Source: Caldisericota bacterium (GTDB lineage: Bacteria; Caldisericota; Caldisericia; Cryosericales; Cryosericaceae). From it: DNA of 64,000 bases. Location: positions 18,587-82,586 of the forward strand of contig JAPLGL010000052.1 in the NCBI GenBank assembly GCA_026390155.1, in the 5' to 3' direction. Shown here piece by piece: positions 39,452 to 49,913 of this stretch. Position 1 is the first letter of the stretch. Each line of letters begins with the position of its first letter. Both the position numbers and the translations under genes were made by a program. A model generated the notes under the pieces. It had not been told where the DNA came from. It saw nothing but the letters and a program-made list of their open reading frames with translations, and did not search any database.

Positions 39452-42441
39452 AGCAGACACACCTGTCAAAGCGCACGACCATTCTGGCCCTCATCGTTGC
39501 AGTGGTTGCCTCGATGGCACCTGTCGCCGTTGCTGCAGGCAGTACGAATCCCCCGGACACTTACATCCGTGCGCGTCTCAAGGATGCAGCCCTGCGTTAC
39601 AACGTTCCCTCTGCAATCCTCATGGCCATCGCCTACCAGGAGTCTGGATGGCGTCAGTTCGATGCCGTCGGCAACACGGTCGTCGGGACGAATGCCACGT
39701 CGCAGGACGTTGGCATCATGCAGATCAACACCTCGGCGCGGAGTGACGTCGACCGCCTCATGACCGATATCGACTATAACATCGAAACTGGAGCCAGGAT
39801 ACTCGACGGCAAGTGGAAGTTGGCCCCCGGCATCGGCGACCGCGACCGGAACGTCCTGGAGAACTGGTACTACGCCATCTGGGCCTACAATGGCCTGTCA
39901 TCTACCAACAATCCCAACACGGTGGGCGGCCGGCACTATCAGGAGCATATTCTGGCCTTGATGGCCCGGCAGGTCCTCGGAAGCGATGGGCAGCCCCTGT
40001 GGCCGCCAGTGGCCGTGACGCTGCCCAATCCTGCCATCATCACGGACCCGCCCGCCTGGATCCCGACGCCCCAGCCCATCCACTACGGAGACCTGTACGG
40101 AGGGTTCAATCAGGGAGACAACTTCCGGGTGCTTGAGAGTCCGGCCGGCGCAGTCCTCTCCACCAGCGCGCAAGCGATTGTCAGGTTTCTGGTCCAGAAC
40201 GTCGGCACGACGACATGGGATGCCACGTATCAACCCGTGCTGGCTGTTGGTGATCCGCTTATCGCGAGCCTGGAGGGTCAGGCACTCACGCAGTCGGTCC
40301 TCCCCGGGGGTACCGTCGCCCTGACATTCATGCTGCCCCCATCTCTGCCGGCCGGGGTTCTGAATATATCATTGGCCATGCGCAAGAACAGTTCGCCGTT
40401 TGGTGCGGCGTGGCTGTCTCAAGTGACCGTCGCCGACATCGTGGCGAGCGCGACCGTCCCGGACAGCGTCACCCTGGGCGCGGTGCTTGACGTGTCCACT
40501 CAGGTGTCCAGCCCCGAGTCCATGGTCGTGACGCCTGGATTCGAACTGCGCGACATGCAGGGAACCCTGGTCGACAGCTCCGCCCTGGTGGCCAGGCGTT
40601 ATGGGACGCCAGTGGGCATCGTGTCTATGACTACGCCGATTGAGCAGACAGGGGGGCTCCGCTACTTCGTGGGCGGGACGGCGGCAGGCCTGCTTCAGCC
40701 GGGGCAGTACCAGCTGACCGTGTCCTTTGCCGCTGGGGCGTCAGCCGATGCGGGCGTGTCGGGTACAGTCCCATTTGCCACAACCACGTCTCTCCTGACG
40801 GTGCTCCCACCAGAGCAGCCAGGTTTGCTTATTGTCGACTCTGTGCCCCTGGGCGCGGTGGTGTCCGTTGACGGCGTCACACAGCCTGCGCTGACCACCC
40901 CGTGCGCGCTTCCGACGCTGCCTGGCCCGCACGTCGTGCAGATCACCGAGGCCAACTCCTCTCCATTCGAGGCTGTGGTCGATACGTCTGCAGCTCCCGC
41001 AACCTTGGTCGTGCCGACACTGACGCCGGTTGCGGCCATCCCCGTCGCCCTGTCACCTTCACCGGTCAACCTTGACTTCGGCGTCCTCAAGGCAGGAGCC
41101 GGCGTGACCGGGCAGCTCGTGGTCCAGATGAATGGATTGGCTCCGGTTCAGGGGGTCGTCGCGACGTCGGCCAATTGGATCCGGGTCAGCCCGCTCACCT
41201 TTGATGGCAGTCAGGCGTTCACGGTCGGCGTCGACGCGCGCTGGGTCGATCCCAACGCCAACAACACCGGCACGATCACGTTCACCATGGGGAGTACGGC
41301 AGTGTCGGTTCCGGTCAAGGCGGGGTTTGCGCCGACGCCGACGGTTGGGTTCATCCTGTCGCCCCAGAGCTTGCGCGTCGGCGAGGGCGATGAGTTTGCC
41401 CTCGACCTGAAAGCGCGCAACCTGCAGATGCTGTTCGACCACGTGGACCTTACCGTGGCATGGGACCCCACGCTCGTTGCCCTGCAGGGCGTTGCTGGAT
41501 CTGCATCACTCACAACTCCGCCGGGACCATCCACTGACCCTGGTATCCTCCAGATCCAGAGTGACGTCGTGGGCTTGTCCGGCGGTGAGACCATCCTGGG
41601 GTCCCTGCGGTTCATAGCCGTGGCTCCAACTGACAAGACCGGTATCAACCTGCGCGGCACCGTCACACTTGGCGGGCTCCCCGTCCGTACGACCACGGGC
41701 GGCTGTGCGGTCAGTATCAGTCCGCGCTTTGTGCTGCCTGGGACACCCGGCGGACTGGCGGCGGTGGGAGAACAGGGTCAGGTGAGGGTGAGCTGGCAGG
41801 CATCGACCCAGGGGAGCTACCCGGTCGTGCGGTATGACATCTATCGCAGGCAAGGCGCGTCGGACCTCGAGACGGCGGAACTTGTCGGCGAGGCAGTGTC
41901 AAGTGCGACACAATTTGTCGACCGTGGTCCACTCGAGCGCGCCAGCTACTACTACTGGGTCATGTGCGAGGACGTCATGGGTAATGTCAGCAACCCGGCG
42001 GGTCCTGTCAAGGCGCAGCCGATCATCATCACAGACCCGATCACCAAGGTGACCCTGGTCTTCACCATCGACAAGTCCACGGTCGTCATGAACGGTGTGA
42101 CTGTGCCCATGGAGACGGCGCCCGTCATCGAGAATGGACGGACCATCCTGCCCGTCCGGTATATCGCCACGCCGCTGGGAGCTCAGGTCCTCTGGAACGC
42201 CAAGGAGCAGAAGGTCACACTCATCGGTAGCAAGAAGGTCGAGTTGTGGATCGGCAAGCCGACCGCGCGGGTTGATGACACGGATGTGCTCATCGATCCG
42301 GCCAACCCGAAGGTGGCGCCTCGCATCGTCGGCGGCAGGACCATGCTTCCCCTTCGCTTCATCAGTGAGACCTTTGGCGCGGAGATCGTGTACGACGCAC
42401 TGCTGCGTACGGTCACCGTCACACTGATCAAGACAACCTAG
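39448..42441 (+). CDS. Modular exported protein: SLT-type lytic transglycosylase, Ig-like, PEGA, BACON-like, cohesin-like, FN3 and stalk domains
   Basis: TTG start LKQTHLSKRTTILALIVAVVASMAPVAVA; AILMAIAYQESGWRQFD; LLIVDSVPLGAVVSVDG; cohesin-like LRVGEGDEFALDLKARN..; VIENGRTILPVRYIATPLGA. Confidence 0.8.
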   Translation: MKQTHLSKRTTILALIVAVVASMAPVAVAAGSTNPPDTYIRARLKDAALRYNVPSAILMAIAYQESGWRQFDAVGNTVVGTNATSQDVGIMQINTSARSDVDRLMTDIDYNIETGARILDGKWKLAPGIGDRDRNVLENWYYAIWAYNGLSSTNNPNTVGGRHYQEHILALMARQVLGSDGQPLWPPVAVTLPNPAIITDPPAWIPTPQPIHYGDLYGGFNQGDNFRVLESPAGAVLSTSAQAIVRFLVQNVGTTTWDATYQPVLAVGDPLIASLEGQALTQSVLPGGTVALTFMLPPSLPAGVLNISLAMRKNSSPFGAAWLSQVTVADIVASATVPDSVTLGAVLDVSTQVSSPESMVVTPGFELRDMQGTLVDSSALVARRYGTPVGIVSMTTPIEQTGGLRYFVGGTAAGLLQPGQYQLTVSFAAGASADAGVSGTVPFATTTSLLTVLPPEQPGLLIVDSVPLGAVVSVDGVTQPALTTPCALPTLPGPHVVQITEANSSPFEAVVDTSAAPATLVVPTLTPVAAIPVALSPSPVNLDFGVLKAGAGVTGQLVVQMNGLAPVQGVVATSANWIRVSPLTFDGSQAFTVGVDARWVDPNANNTGTITFTMGSTAVSVPVKAGFAPTPTVGFILSPQSLRVGEGDEFALDLKARNLQMLFDHVDLTVAWDPTLVALQGVAGSASLTTPPGPSTDPGILQIQSDVVGLSGGETILGSLRFIAVAPTDKTGINLRGTVTLGGLPVRTTTGGCAVSISPRFVLPGTPGGLAAVGEQGQVRVSWQASTQGSYPVVRYDIYRRQGASDLETAELVGEAVSSATQFVDRGPLERASYYYWVMCEDVMGNVSNPAGPVKAQPIIITDPITKVTLVFTIDKSTVVMNGVTVPMETAPVIENGRTILPVRYIATPLGAQVLWNAKEQKVTLIGSKKVELWIGKPTARVDDTDVLIDPANPKVAPRIVGGRTMLPLRFISETFGAEIVYDALLRTVTVTLIKTT

Positions 42442-42449
42442 GAGATCTC

Positions 42450-43109
42450 GTGGTCAAGTTCAAGGAACCCTTCAACGGCATTTCGCACCTGCTTGGGAGC
42501 ATGGGCGCCATCGTCGTCACCGTCCTGCTCGTCAGGGAGGCCGTCATCCGTGGCGGTGGCAGGGCGGGTGTCCCCTTCCTCGTCTATGGCTTCAGCATGG
42601 TCCTGCTGTACTCTGCAAGCGCCTGGTACCACCTACTCGACGTCAGTCCGAAGGTCCACGTCATGCTGCGCAGGCTCGACCACATCAGCATCTCCATCCT
42701 CATCGCGGGCACCTACACACCCATGTGTCTCATCGCGCTGCGCGGTCGCGTGGGTACGTCGCTATGTTGGGGCGTGTGGGGATTGGCCGGGGCCGTCATC
42801 CTCACCGACGTCTTCTGGCTCGACGCCCCACGGGGCCTCAAGGCCGGACTTTACGTTTTGCTCGGCTGGTTCGCGGCGTGGGCGACGGTTCCGCTTCAGC
42901 GTGCCATCGGGTGGAGCGGCATGGCCTGGATGCTGGCCGGGGGCCTTGCCTACAGCGGCGGCGCCGTACTCTATGCGATCAAGAAGCCCAATCCGTGGCC
43001 CGGTGTCGTGGGCTTCCACGAGATCTGGCACCTGTTCGTGCTGGCCGGCAGCGCGAGCTTCATCATCCTGATCTGGCGCTATGTCCTTCCCCTGGTGAAG
43101 GTCCTGTGA
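42450..43109 (+). CDS. Hemolysin III / PAQR family membrane protein
   Basis: KEPFNGISHLLGSMGAIVVTVLL; YSASAWYHLLDVSPKVHVMLRRLDHISISILIAGTYTPMC. Confidence 0.93.
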   Translation: MVKFKEPFNGISHLLGSMGAIVVTVLLVREAVIRGGGRAGVPFLVYGFSMVLLYSASAWYHLLDVSPKVHVMLRRLDHISISILIAGTYTPMCLIALRGRVGTSLCWGVWGLAGAVILTDVFWLDAPRGLKAGLYVLLGWFAAWATVPLQRAIGWSGMAWMLAGGLAYSGGAVLYAIKKPNPWPGVVGFHEIWHLFVLAGSASFIILIWRYVLPLVKVL

Positions 43110-43110
43110 C

Positions 43111-43986
43111 ATGAGCGTGCACTTCGAAGCGCTGACGGCTCACCTGTGGGCAGCGAAGTGTCGTGGGTATGCCATGAACACCGGCATCCTGCACGACGCA
43201 GCACATGCCACGCTCATCGACCCGGCGCTCCTTCCCGACGAGGTGGAGGACATCGCCGCGTTCTGCGAGGCGCAGCAGCTGAAGGTCGAGACGGTCGTGA
43301 TCACACATCACCACTGGGACCACGTCCTGGGCGCGGCGCGGTTCCCGGGTGCGCATGTCGTGACGCACCAGTCATACGTCGCTCAGACTGCCCTCGACCT
43401 GGAGCACACGCGCCGTTCGATACAGGGCTACTACGGAGCGGAAGGCGTCGCAGCCGACACCCCGTTTAGCCCGCCCATGCCCGACCAGACCGTCGACCGC
43501 ATCATCGGGCTCATGGTGGGAGACATGCGCGTCCAGCTGTTTCATACCCCCGGACATGCGCGCGATCACCTCTCAGTCTACGACGCTGAGTCTGCCTTCC
43601 TGTGGGCCGGCGACCTCCTGAGCGACCTCGAGATCCCCTTCGTCAGCGACCGGCTCGATGCGTTCGAGCGCACACTCGGCATGTTCGCGGCGATGCAGGT
43701 CGACCTGCTCGTCCCCGGTCATGGGAACCTTACGCGCGACCACGCCGAGATCAGGCGCCGCATTGACGCAGACCGCTCCTACCTGTCCGACCTGCGCACG
43801 CGGATCGAAGCAGTCGTCCTTGCCGGTGGATCGGTGCAGGACGCAACAGCTGCGTGTGCTGACATGGTCTTCCGCAGCCCGGGCGCGAATTCTGAAGCCC
43901 ACATCATGAACGTCGAACAGGTCTTCCTCGAATGCGGTGGCACCACCCAATTCAACCTCCTTCTCGGCTGGTCCCGCGAATTGTGA
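43111..43986 (+). CDS. MBL-fold metallo-hydrolase
   Basis: VVITHHHWDHVLGAARFPGAHVVTH; LFHTPGHARDHLSVYD. Confidence 0.92.
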   Translation: MSVHFEALTAHLWAAKCRGYAMNTGILHDAAHATLIDPALLPDEVEDIAAFCEAQQLKVETVVITHHHWDHVLGAARFPGAHVVTHQSYVAQTALDLEHTRRSIQGYYGAEGVAADTPFSPPMPDQTVDRIIGLMVGDMRVQLFHTPGHARDHLSVYDAESAFLWAGDLLSDLEIPFVSDRLDAFERTLGMFAAMQVDLLVPGHGNLTRDHAEIRRRIDADRSYLSDLRTRIEAVVLAGGSVQDATAACADMVFRSPGANSEAHIMNVEQVFLECGGTTQFNLLLGWSREL

Positions 43987-44021
43987 ATTCCCTTGTACCA
44001 GGTACAATGATATTCACAATT
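43979..44021. repeat. REP-like 43-bp hairpin AATTGTGAAT-tccc-TTGTACC-a-GGTACAA-tgat-ATTCACAATT
   Basis: Outer 10-bp and inner 7-bp inverted arms; contains the stop codon of the MBL gene; upstream of RAYT. Confidence 0.85.
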
Positions 44022-44052
44022 GATCATCCAATGTATCAGGGAGGCATGAGAT

Positions 44053-44694
44053 ATGGGTAGAGCGCCGCACATCGAGTACGAGGGAGCCGTGTATCACGTG
44101 ACCAACCGGGGCAACGGCCAGGAGATGATCTACTGGGAAGAAGCTGACTGGAAAGCCTTCCTAGGGATTGTCAGTGACGTCGTCTCAGAGTTTGGCTGGC
44201 GGATTTACACATATTGCCTGATGGGTAATCACTACCATCTGCTGCTGGAGACCCCTCAGCCCAACCTCTCGCTCGGGATGAGAGAGTTGGACTTGAGATA
44301 TACCAAGCGATACAACGGAAGATACGAGCATTCGGGTCATGTGTTCCAGGGTCGCTATTGGTCGGGGATCGTGCTCAATGACAATTACCTGATCGATGCG
44401 GCGAGCTACATGCTTCTCAACCCAGTGCGGGCGCAACTGGTACATTCTCCGGAGGAGTGGCGGTGGTCGAGCTGTGCGGCCATGGCCGGTCTTGTCCCGT
44501 CGCCTTCGTGGCTCAACGTAGACTGGTTGCCGGTTGATTTTCAAAGTGCACGGGGCGACCCAAATGGTCCATTCCTGTCCTATGTCCGGGAGTGCGCTGG
44601 CAAGCCGCGTCCAGCGAACCTGGAGACACAGCGTCGCCATATTCACAGAAATGTGAAGGCCATTGTGCCTGACCCCAAAGGGATTCACAGTTGA
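44053..44694 (+). CDS. REP-associated tyrosine transposase (RAYT, IS200-like/TnpA_REP)
   Basis: MGRAPHIEYEGAVYHVTNRGN; HUH motif GNHYHLLLE; YMLLNPVRAQLV. Confidence 0.93.
   Translation: MGRAPHIEYEGAVYHVTNRGNGQEMIYWEEADWKAFLGIVSDVVSEFGWRIYTYCLMGNHYHLLLETPQPNLSLGMRELDLRYTKRYNGRYEHSGHVFQGRYWSGIVLNDNYLIDAASYMLLNPVRAQLVHSPEEWRWSSCAAMAGLVPSPSWLNVDWLPVDFQSARGDPNGPFLSYVRECAGKPRPANLETQRRHIHRNVKAIVPDPKGIHS
44652..44689. repeat. REP-like element TGTGAAGGCCATTGTGCCTGACCCCAAAGGGATTCACA
   Basis: Near-identical to 53760-53800; lies in the 3' end of the RAYT ORF. Confidence 0.85.
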
Positions 44695-46736
44695 GCATCT
44701 TCAAGCTGAAGGCACCGTTTGAACCGTCAGGGGACCAGCCGCAGGCCATCGCGAAGCTGATCGCCGGGATCCAGGAGGGCGACCGCTTCCAGACCCTGGT
44801 CGGCGTTACCGGCTCCGGCAAGACGTTCACGATGGCGAACGTCATCAAGGAGTTTGACCACCCGGTCCTTGTCCTGAGCCACAACAAGACGCTTGCCGCA
44901 CAGCTGTACAGTGAGTTCAAGGCCTTCTTCCCCGAGAACGCGGTCGAGTATTTTGTCAGCTACTACGACTACTATCAGCCTGAGGCATATGTGCCCACGA
45001 TCGACCTGTATATCGCGAAGGACGCCGACATCAACCAGGACATCGCCCGCCTCCGGCACTCGACGATCCGCTCGCTCGTCGAACGCAAGGACGTGATCGT
45101 CGTCAGTTCGGTGAGCTGCATCTACGGCTGGGACTCACCGGAGGAGTACCGCGAAGGACTGCTGACCGTAACACAGGGCGCCGCCATGAAGCGCGACGAC
45201 ATCGCCCGGTCGCTCATCGGGCTCCGCTACGAACGCGTCGAGGACGTGGGCAAGGGCGGCTCCTTCCGCGTGCGCGGGTCGACGCTGGAGGTCATGCCAA
45301 AGGAAACGGAGACCGGCATCCGCATCCGGCTGTCGCTGGACGGTACGGTCGAGAAGATCCAGGAGTTCGACCTGGGTTCGCGCCAGGTGATCAAGGAGTA
45401 CAAGGAGTTCATCTTCTTCCCCGCTGCGCAGTTCGTGACCAGCCCGGAGCGCATCGAGAAATACATTGCACTCATCCAGAAGGACATGGAGGACCGCGTC
45501 ACGGTTTTCACGTCGTTGAACAAGTTCGTGGAGGCCCAGCGTATCGAGGAGCGCACCAAGAACGACGTCGAGATGCTGCGCGAGGCGGGCTACTGCACTG
45601 GCATCGAGAACTATAGCCGCTACTTCAGCGGCCGTGCTCCGGGGTCAGAGCCGTACACGCTCCTGAGTTTCCTGCCCAAGGACTTCCTGCTCTTCGTGGA
45701 CGAGTCGCACATCAGTGTCCCGCAGATCCGCGGGATGTTCAACGGCGACCACCGGCGCAAACAAACGCTCATCGACTACGGCTTCCGCCTACCGTCCGCG
45801 CTCGACAACCGACCGCTCATGTTCGACGAGTTCATGCGGTACGTCCAGCAAGCCGTCTTCGTCAGCGCGACGCCCTCTGACTACGAGTATCAGGTCTCGA
45901 CACAGGTTGCGCAGCAGCTCCTGCGTCCGACGGGCCTCGTCGACCCCGCCATCGAAGTGCACCGCAGCAAGGACCAGGTCCCCGACCTGATGGGTGAGAT
46001 ACGACAGCGTGTCGAGAAACAGGAGCGCGTGCTCGTGACGACGCTGACCAAGAAGAGCTCGGAACTGCTGGCTGATTTCCTCCAGCAGGAAGGCATCAAG
46101 GCACAGTACCTGCACAGCGACCTGGACGCGCTCGCCCGTGTTCACATCCTGCGGCAGCTGCGCTCGGGCGACATCGACGTCCTGGTCGGCGTCAACCTCC
46201 TGCGCGAAGGGCTGGACCTGCCGGAGGTCTCCCTGGTCGCCATTCTGGATGCGGACAAGGAAGGGTTCCTGCGCAGCGAGACGTCGCTTTTGCAGACGAT
46301 GGGCAGGGCCGCCCGCAACGTGTCCGGCACCATCATCATGTACGCCGACGAAGTCACCGGCTCCATGAGCCGCGCTATGGCGGAGTCGCGCCGGCGCCGT
46401 GAGTACCAGCTGGCATACAACGAGGAGCATGGCATCACACCCCAGACCATCCACAAGGCCATTTCGGAGCTCATCGACCTGCCATGGCGCCAGCCGGACG
46501 AGGTCGAGAAGCTGGGCAAGGAAATGCTGGCGAGGATGTCGCCTACCGAGGTTCAGGCCCTGGTCATCCAGCTTAACGAGGAGATGCTGGCGCACGCCGA
46601 GTCGCTGGAGTTTGAGGAAGCGGCCAAGCTGCGCGACAAGATCGCCCAGCTGCGTGCACTGCTCACCGGCGAGAAGCCTCCCAAACCGCAGGCGCCCGGT
46701 CTCATGCCCCACATGGGCAGGCACAAGGGGCGCTGA
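44691..46736 (+). CDS. uvrB: Excinuclease ABC subunit B
   Basis: TTG start; [55 protein letters not shown]-terminal UVR motif. Confidence 0.97.
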   Translation: MSIFKLKAPFEPSGDQPQAIAKLIAGIQEGDRFQTLVGVTGSGKTFTMANVIKEFDHPVLVLSHNKTLAAQLYSEFKAFFPENAVEYFVSYYDYYQPEAYVPTIDLYIAKDADINQDIARLRHSTIRSLVERKDVIVVSSVSCIYGWDSPEEYREGLLTVTQGAAMKRDDIARSLIGLRYERVEDVGKGGSFRVRGSTLEVMPKETETGIRIRLSLDGTVEKIQEFDLGSRQVIKEYKEFIFFPAAQFVTSPERIEKYIALIQKDMEDRVTVFTSLNKFVEAQRIEERTKNDVEMLREAGYCTGIENYSRYFSGRAPGSEPYTLLSFLPKDFLLFVDESHISVPQIRGMFNGDHRRKQTLIDYGFRLPSALDNRPLMFDEFMRYVQQAVFVSATPSDYEYQVSTQVAQQLLRPTGLVDPAIEVHRSKDQVPDLMGEIRQRVEKQERVLVTTLTKKSSELLADFLQQEGIKAQYLHSDLDALARVHILRQLRSGDIDVLVGVNLLREGLDLPEVSLVAILDADKEGFLRSETSLLQTMGRAARNVSGTIIMYADEVTGSMSRAMAESRRRREYQLAYNEEHGITPQTIHKAISELIDLPWRQPDEVEKLGKEMLARMSPTEVQALVIQLNEEMLAHAESLEFEEAAKLRDKIAQLRALLTGEKPPKPQAPGLMPHMGRHKGR

Positions 46737-46792
46737 CCCCTGTTTTTGTGGCACCGACCGTGTGAGGAGACGGAAGTCTCCTTGTTCCGCGC

Positions 46793-46820
46793 TTGACAGT
46801 GACATGGTGGGTGATAGCAT
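46793..46820 (+). promoter_or_regulatory. Promoter TTGACA-N16-TAGCAT
   Basis: Intergenic after uvrB, upstream of 46915 ORF. Confidence 0.45.
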
Positions 46821-46914
46821 GGGGCGGCTGGAGGAAGGAACCTGAAGGACGCCGCGACATGGAGGTTGGAGGACGTATGAGTGAGTGGACACCTGACTGG
46901 GAGAAGAAGGCAGC

Positions 46915-47646
46915 ATGAGGACGTCCACGAGATGGGGCATAGTATTGCCCGTTGCTTTCGTCCTGATCGCAGGCTGTGTCAGCGTTGTGCGCGCGCAGCC
47001 GGTTGAGACGGCAGTCCCCGCGGATGCACGCATCCAGAGATTGGTGGCCCTGCATATTCTTCTGGGAGCTCCCGACGGTGACCTTGAGCTGGAGCGTCAG
47101 GTGAATGGTGGCGAGTTCGTCGTCCTGCTTGAGCGTGTCCTGCAGCAGCCGGAGTCGACGCCACAGAGCATTGGGACCCCCTCCGAAGGCGGCGAGGCGA
47201 ACGGATGGATACGCGCGTACGCATGGACGAGACATATGTGGGACCGCGTGCTGGACGTGCGCACGCAGATCCGGCATGTCTGGTTTGGACTCCGCTACAA
47301 GCCGGCAGAAGGCTCCGGGTGGGGCGTCCAGCGCAGCCACTGGATGTTCACCTCGTTGCGCGACGCATACCTCGACCACGGACTCATCGACCTTGCATTC
47401 CAGCCCAAGAGGCGGATGAGTGGCAGTGAGGGCATCAACATGCTCCTGACGGCGGCCGGTTTCGGTGGTGAGGTCGCTGCCATGCAGGCTCAGATGAATG
47501 ATCCTGTCGGTGATGAGGCCTTGCGTGTCGTCTGCAGACAGCATGGGTTGGATAATGTCATGGACTACGCCGGCAAACCGCTGTCACGTCGAGGAGCCGC
47601 GCTGCTGGCCTGGAGGCTTCTCGCCGAGCGGAGCGGTTCAGACTGA
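46915..47646 (+). CDS. Hypothetical exported protein
   Basis: Signal peptide MRTSTRWGIVLPVAFVLIAGCVSVVRAQP; no recognised domain. Confidence 0.7.
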   Translation: MRTSTRWGIVLPVAFVLIAGCVSVVRAQPVETAVPADARIQRLVALHILLGAPDGDLELERQVNGGEFVVLLERVLQQPESTPQSIGTPSEGGEANGWIRAYAWTRHMWDRVLDVRTQIRHVWFGLRYKPAEGSGWGVQRSHWMFTSLRDAYLDHGLIDLAFQPKRRMSGSEGINMLLTAAGFGGEVAAMQAQMNDPVGDEALRVVCRQHGLDNVMDYAGKPLSRRGAALLAWRLLAERSGSD

Positions 47647-47756
47647 AGAAAGCAGGTGACAGGGCCTGAACCTGCAGTCCGCGCCCCCCTCTAGATTCTC
47701 AACACACAGGGTCTCGCCCGTTGCTGGCACGGATACCCTGTGGCACCACCCTTCTG

Positions 47757-49043
47757 CTAGTCGGTCTGTGCGGGAATCGTTTGTGGACAGACAATGCCGG
47801 GGTGCTGCATCGCGGGATGGTGGTGGAAGGACAGGATGAAGACGGCGAGGTAGATGGCATAGATGGCAGCCGTCAGGACCATGGGCAGGGTGAACCCCGT
47901 CTTCTGGATGAGCCAGCCTCCCAGCGCCGTCGAAACGGCCCAGGAGCTGGTCCATGCCATCTGGAAGATGTTGTGGGCCACGGAGCGCTTGTCGGATGGC
48001 ACCAGCTCCAGGCAGAACTTGTCTGTGACCGGCGTCGAGCACATCATGAGACCCGCGCGCATCCAGAATGCCAGGGAGGCGATGACGACATTGTGCGTGA
48101 ACGCCATCATGACCAGGAACACGAGCGAACCTCCGACGGTGACGGCGATGGTGCGCAGCAGGCCCGCCCGCCGGACGAGCCATGGAGCGAGCAGGACGCC
48201 GACCGTAAGCACGACGTTGCTCATGGCGAACAGATTGCCGACGACGACTGTGCTGGCGTGAAAGCGGTCGGTGAAGTAGAGGTTGAGGTAGGGGATGGTG
48301 AGCCCGGCACCAAACCCGATGATGACGTTCACCACCGCGTACCGGAACGCAAAGCGCTTCCACGAGGACGTGACCTCCGGCTCGTTCTGAACGGCGCACA
48401 GGGTGTCCACCACCTGCTCGCCGTTGCCACTGCGATAGTCCCGGAGGCGCAGGAAGACGGCTGTGCTTGCAAGGATGAGGGCTGCTCCCACGAGCAGGGT
48501 CAGGCGGAGCCCGGTGACGGGCGATGCCCCGAACCGTGCGAACAGGCGTGGCAGGAGTCCTCCCACGGCGGACGCGATGACCGACATGACAGTCCCCACG
48601 GTGAACGCGAGGCTGAAGGCGACCTGCCGGTCCCCGGGGTCGGTACTGCGCATCATTTCAGGATTGTACGTGGCTCCATACAGCATGGTGCTGGCCGAAA
48701 TGCCGATCTGCAGGACGACGAGCAGCGCCGGTATCAGGACGTTGGCCTGAAGGGCGCCGAACACGGCGATGAGCGCCGCTGAAAGGACGAGCGATTTCCT
48801 GCTGCCGAGGCGGGTCACCAGCAGTCCTGCCGGAATTGCCAGGGCTAGGGACCCGATCGTCCCGAGGGAATTCAGCCGGCCGAGGAAGGCCTCACCCAGT
48901 CCACCCTGCTTGAGATACAGGTTGAAGAAGGTCATAAAGATACCGTTCCCCAACCCCAGCAGAGCTGCGCCGGCAAGCAGCAGCCGCATGTTCGTGCCAA
49001 GGTGGCGGATGACGGTCCAGTAGCGCTTCAATTCGTGTTGCAT
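47757..49043 (-). CDS. MFS transporter
   Basis: 12-TM type ORF; LGRLNSLGTIGSLALAIPAGLLVTRLGSRKSLVL. Confidence 0.87.
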   Translation of the reverse strand: MQHELKRYWTVIRHLGTNMRLLLAGAALLGLGNGIFMTFFNLYLKQGGLGEAFLGRLNSLGTIGSLALAIPAGLLVTRLGSRKSLVLSAALIAVFGALQANVLIPALLVVLQIGISASTMLYGATYNPEMMRSTDPGDRQVAFSLAFTVGTVMSVIASAVGGLLPRLFARFGASPVTGLRLTLLVGAALILASTAVFLRLRDYRSGNGEQVVDTLCAVQNEPEVTSSWKRFAFRYAVVNVIIGFGAGLTIPYLNLYFTDRFHASTVVVGNLFAMSNVVLTVGVLLAPWLVRRAGLLRTIAVTVGGSLVFLVMMAFTHNVVIASLAFWMRAGLMMCSTPVTDKFCLELVPSDKRSVAHNIFQMAWTSSWAVSTALGGWLIQKTGFTLPMVLTAAIYAIYLAVFILSFHHHPAMQHPGIVCPQTIPAQTD

Positions 49044-49058
49044 CGCTTGTCCGGCGTG

Positions 49059-49913
49059 TCAGGAGATCGCGGACGCCGTGAACATGAGGACGCCGCCCAC
49101 GAGAATGGAAGGACCCATCTGCTCCCCGATGAACAGGACAGCCAGCAGGGTGGCGAAGACAGGTTCCAGCGAGTAGATGACGCTGGCCTGCGCGACCGTC
49201 ACGTCATGCTGGAAGCGGTTCTGTAGCAGCAGCGTGATGACGGTCGTGAAGACGGCGAGGTACAGCAGGGAGGGCCATGACACAGGGTTCACGACGAGCG
49301 TCTGCTTCGTCGCCAGCGCGTAGGCGAGGGAGCACATGGCGACGGCCAGCAGCTGGAAGAACGTGGTGGCGTAGAAGGAATCCCTGTGCGAGAACAGGTG
49401 GATCATGAAGACCTGCACGCCGAAGGCCAGGGCGCACAGCAGCGTGAGGAAGTCCCCCATGCCCATGCCGCCGACCCGGAGCGTGAACCCGAAGGAGATG
49501 ATCCAGAGACCGTTCACCGCCAGGAGAAGTGCCAACGCGACCTTCCATGAGCGCTGCTCCCTCAGAAAGAGGAACGACAGGACCGGCGCCACGACGACGG
49601 CCAGGCCCGTGATGAAGGCGCTCTTGCTTGCCGTCGTCATCGTGATTCCCGTGACCTGCAGCATGAACCCGACGTATTCGGGGATGCCGATGGCTAGCCC
49701 TTTCAGCAGGTTGAGCCACGTGAACTCGATCTTGCTGCGGAACAGTACATACACGACCGCCGCGGCGATGGAAAAGCGAATGAGGATCAGGAGCGCCGGC
49801 GAGATGCTGCCCAGACTCTCTTTCATGACGGCAAACGTGGTCGACCAGAGGAAGACGCCCAACAGCAGGAGCAGCTCGGACCTGCGGGTGGACCTCACGG
49901 GACGTGGAGCCAT
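49059..49913 (-). CDS. DMT family (EamA) transporter
   Basis: LLLGVFLWSTTFAVMKESLGSISPALLILIRFSIAA; SLEPVFATLLAVLFIGEQM. Confidence 0.92.
   Translation of the reverse strand: MAPRPVRSTRRSELLLLLGVFLWSTTFAVMKESLGSISPALLILIRFSIAAAVVYVLFRSKIEFTWLNLLKGLAIGIPEYVGFMLQVTGITMTTASKSAFITGLAVVVAPVLSFLFLREQRSWKVALALLLAVNGLWIISFGFTLRVGGMGMGDFLTLLCALAFGVQVFMIHLFSHRDSFYATTFFQLLAVAMCSLAYALATKQTLVVNPVSWPSLLYLAVFTTVITLLLQNRFQHDVTVAQASVIYSLEPVFATLLAVLFIGEQMGPSILVGGVLMFTASAIS

Noticed and set aside
42450-43109. Hemolysin III as virulence factor
   Set aside because: The family is a widespread PAQR-type membrane protein; the name alone does not support virulence
44053-44694. Full IS200/IS605 insertion sequence
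   Set aside because: The protein resembles domesticated RAYT-type transposases with REP-like flanks, and no TnpB gene is present
47721-48782. 353-aa plus-strand ORF
   Set aside because: Antisense to an MFS transporter; charged low-complexity translation
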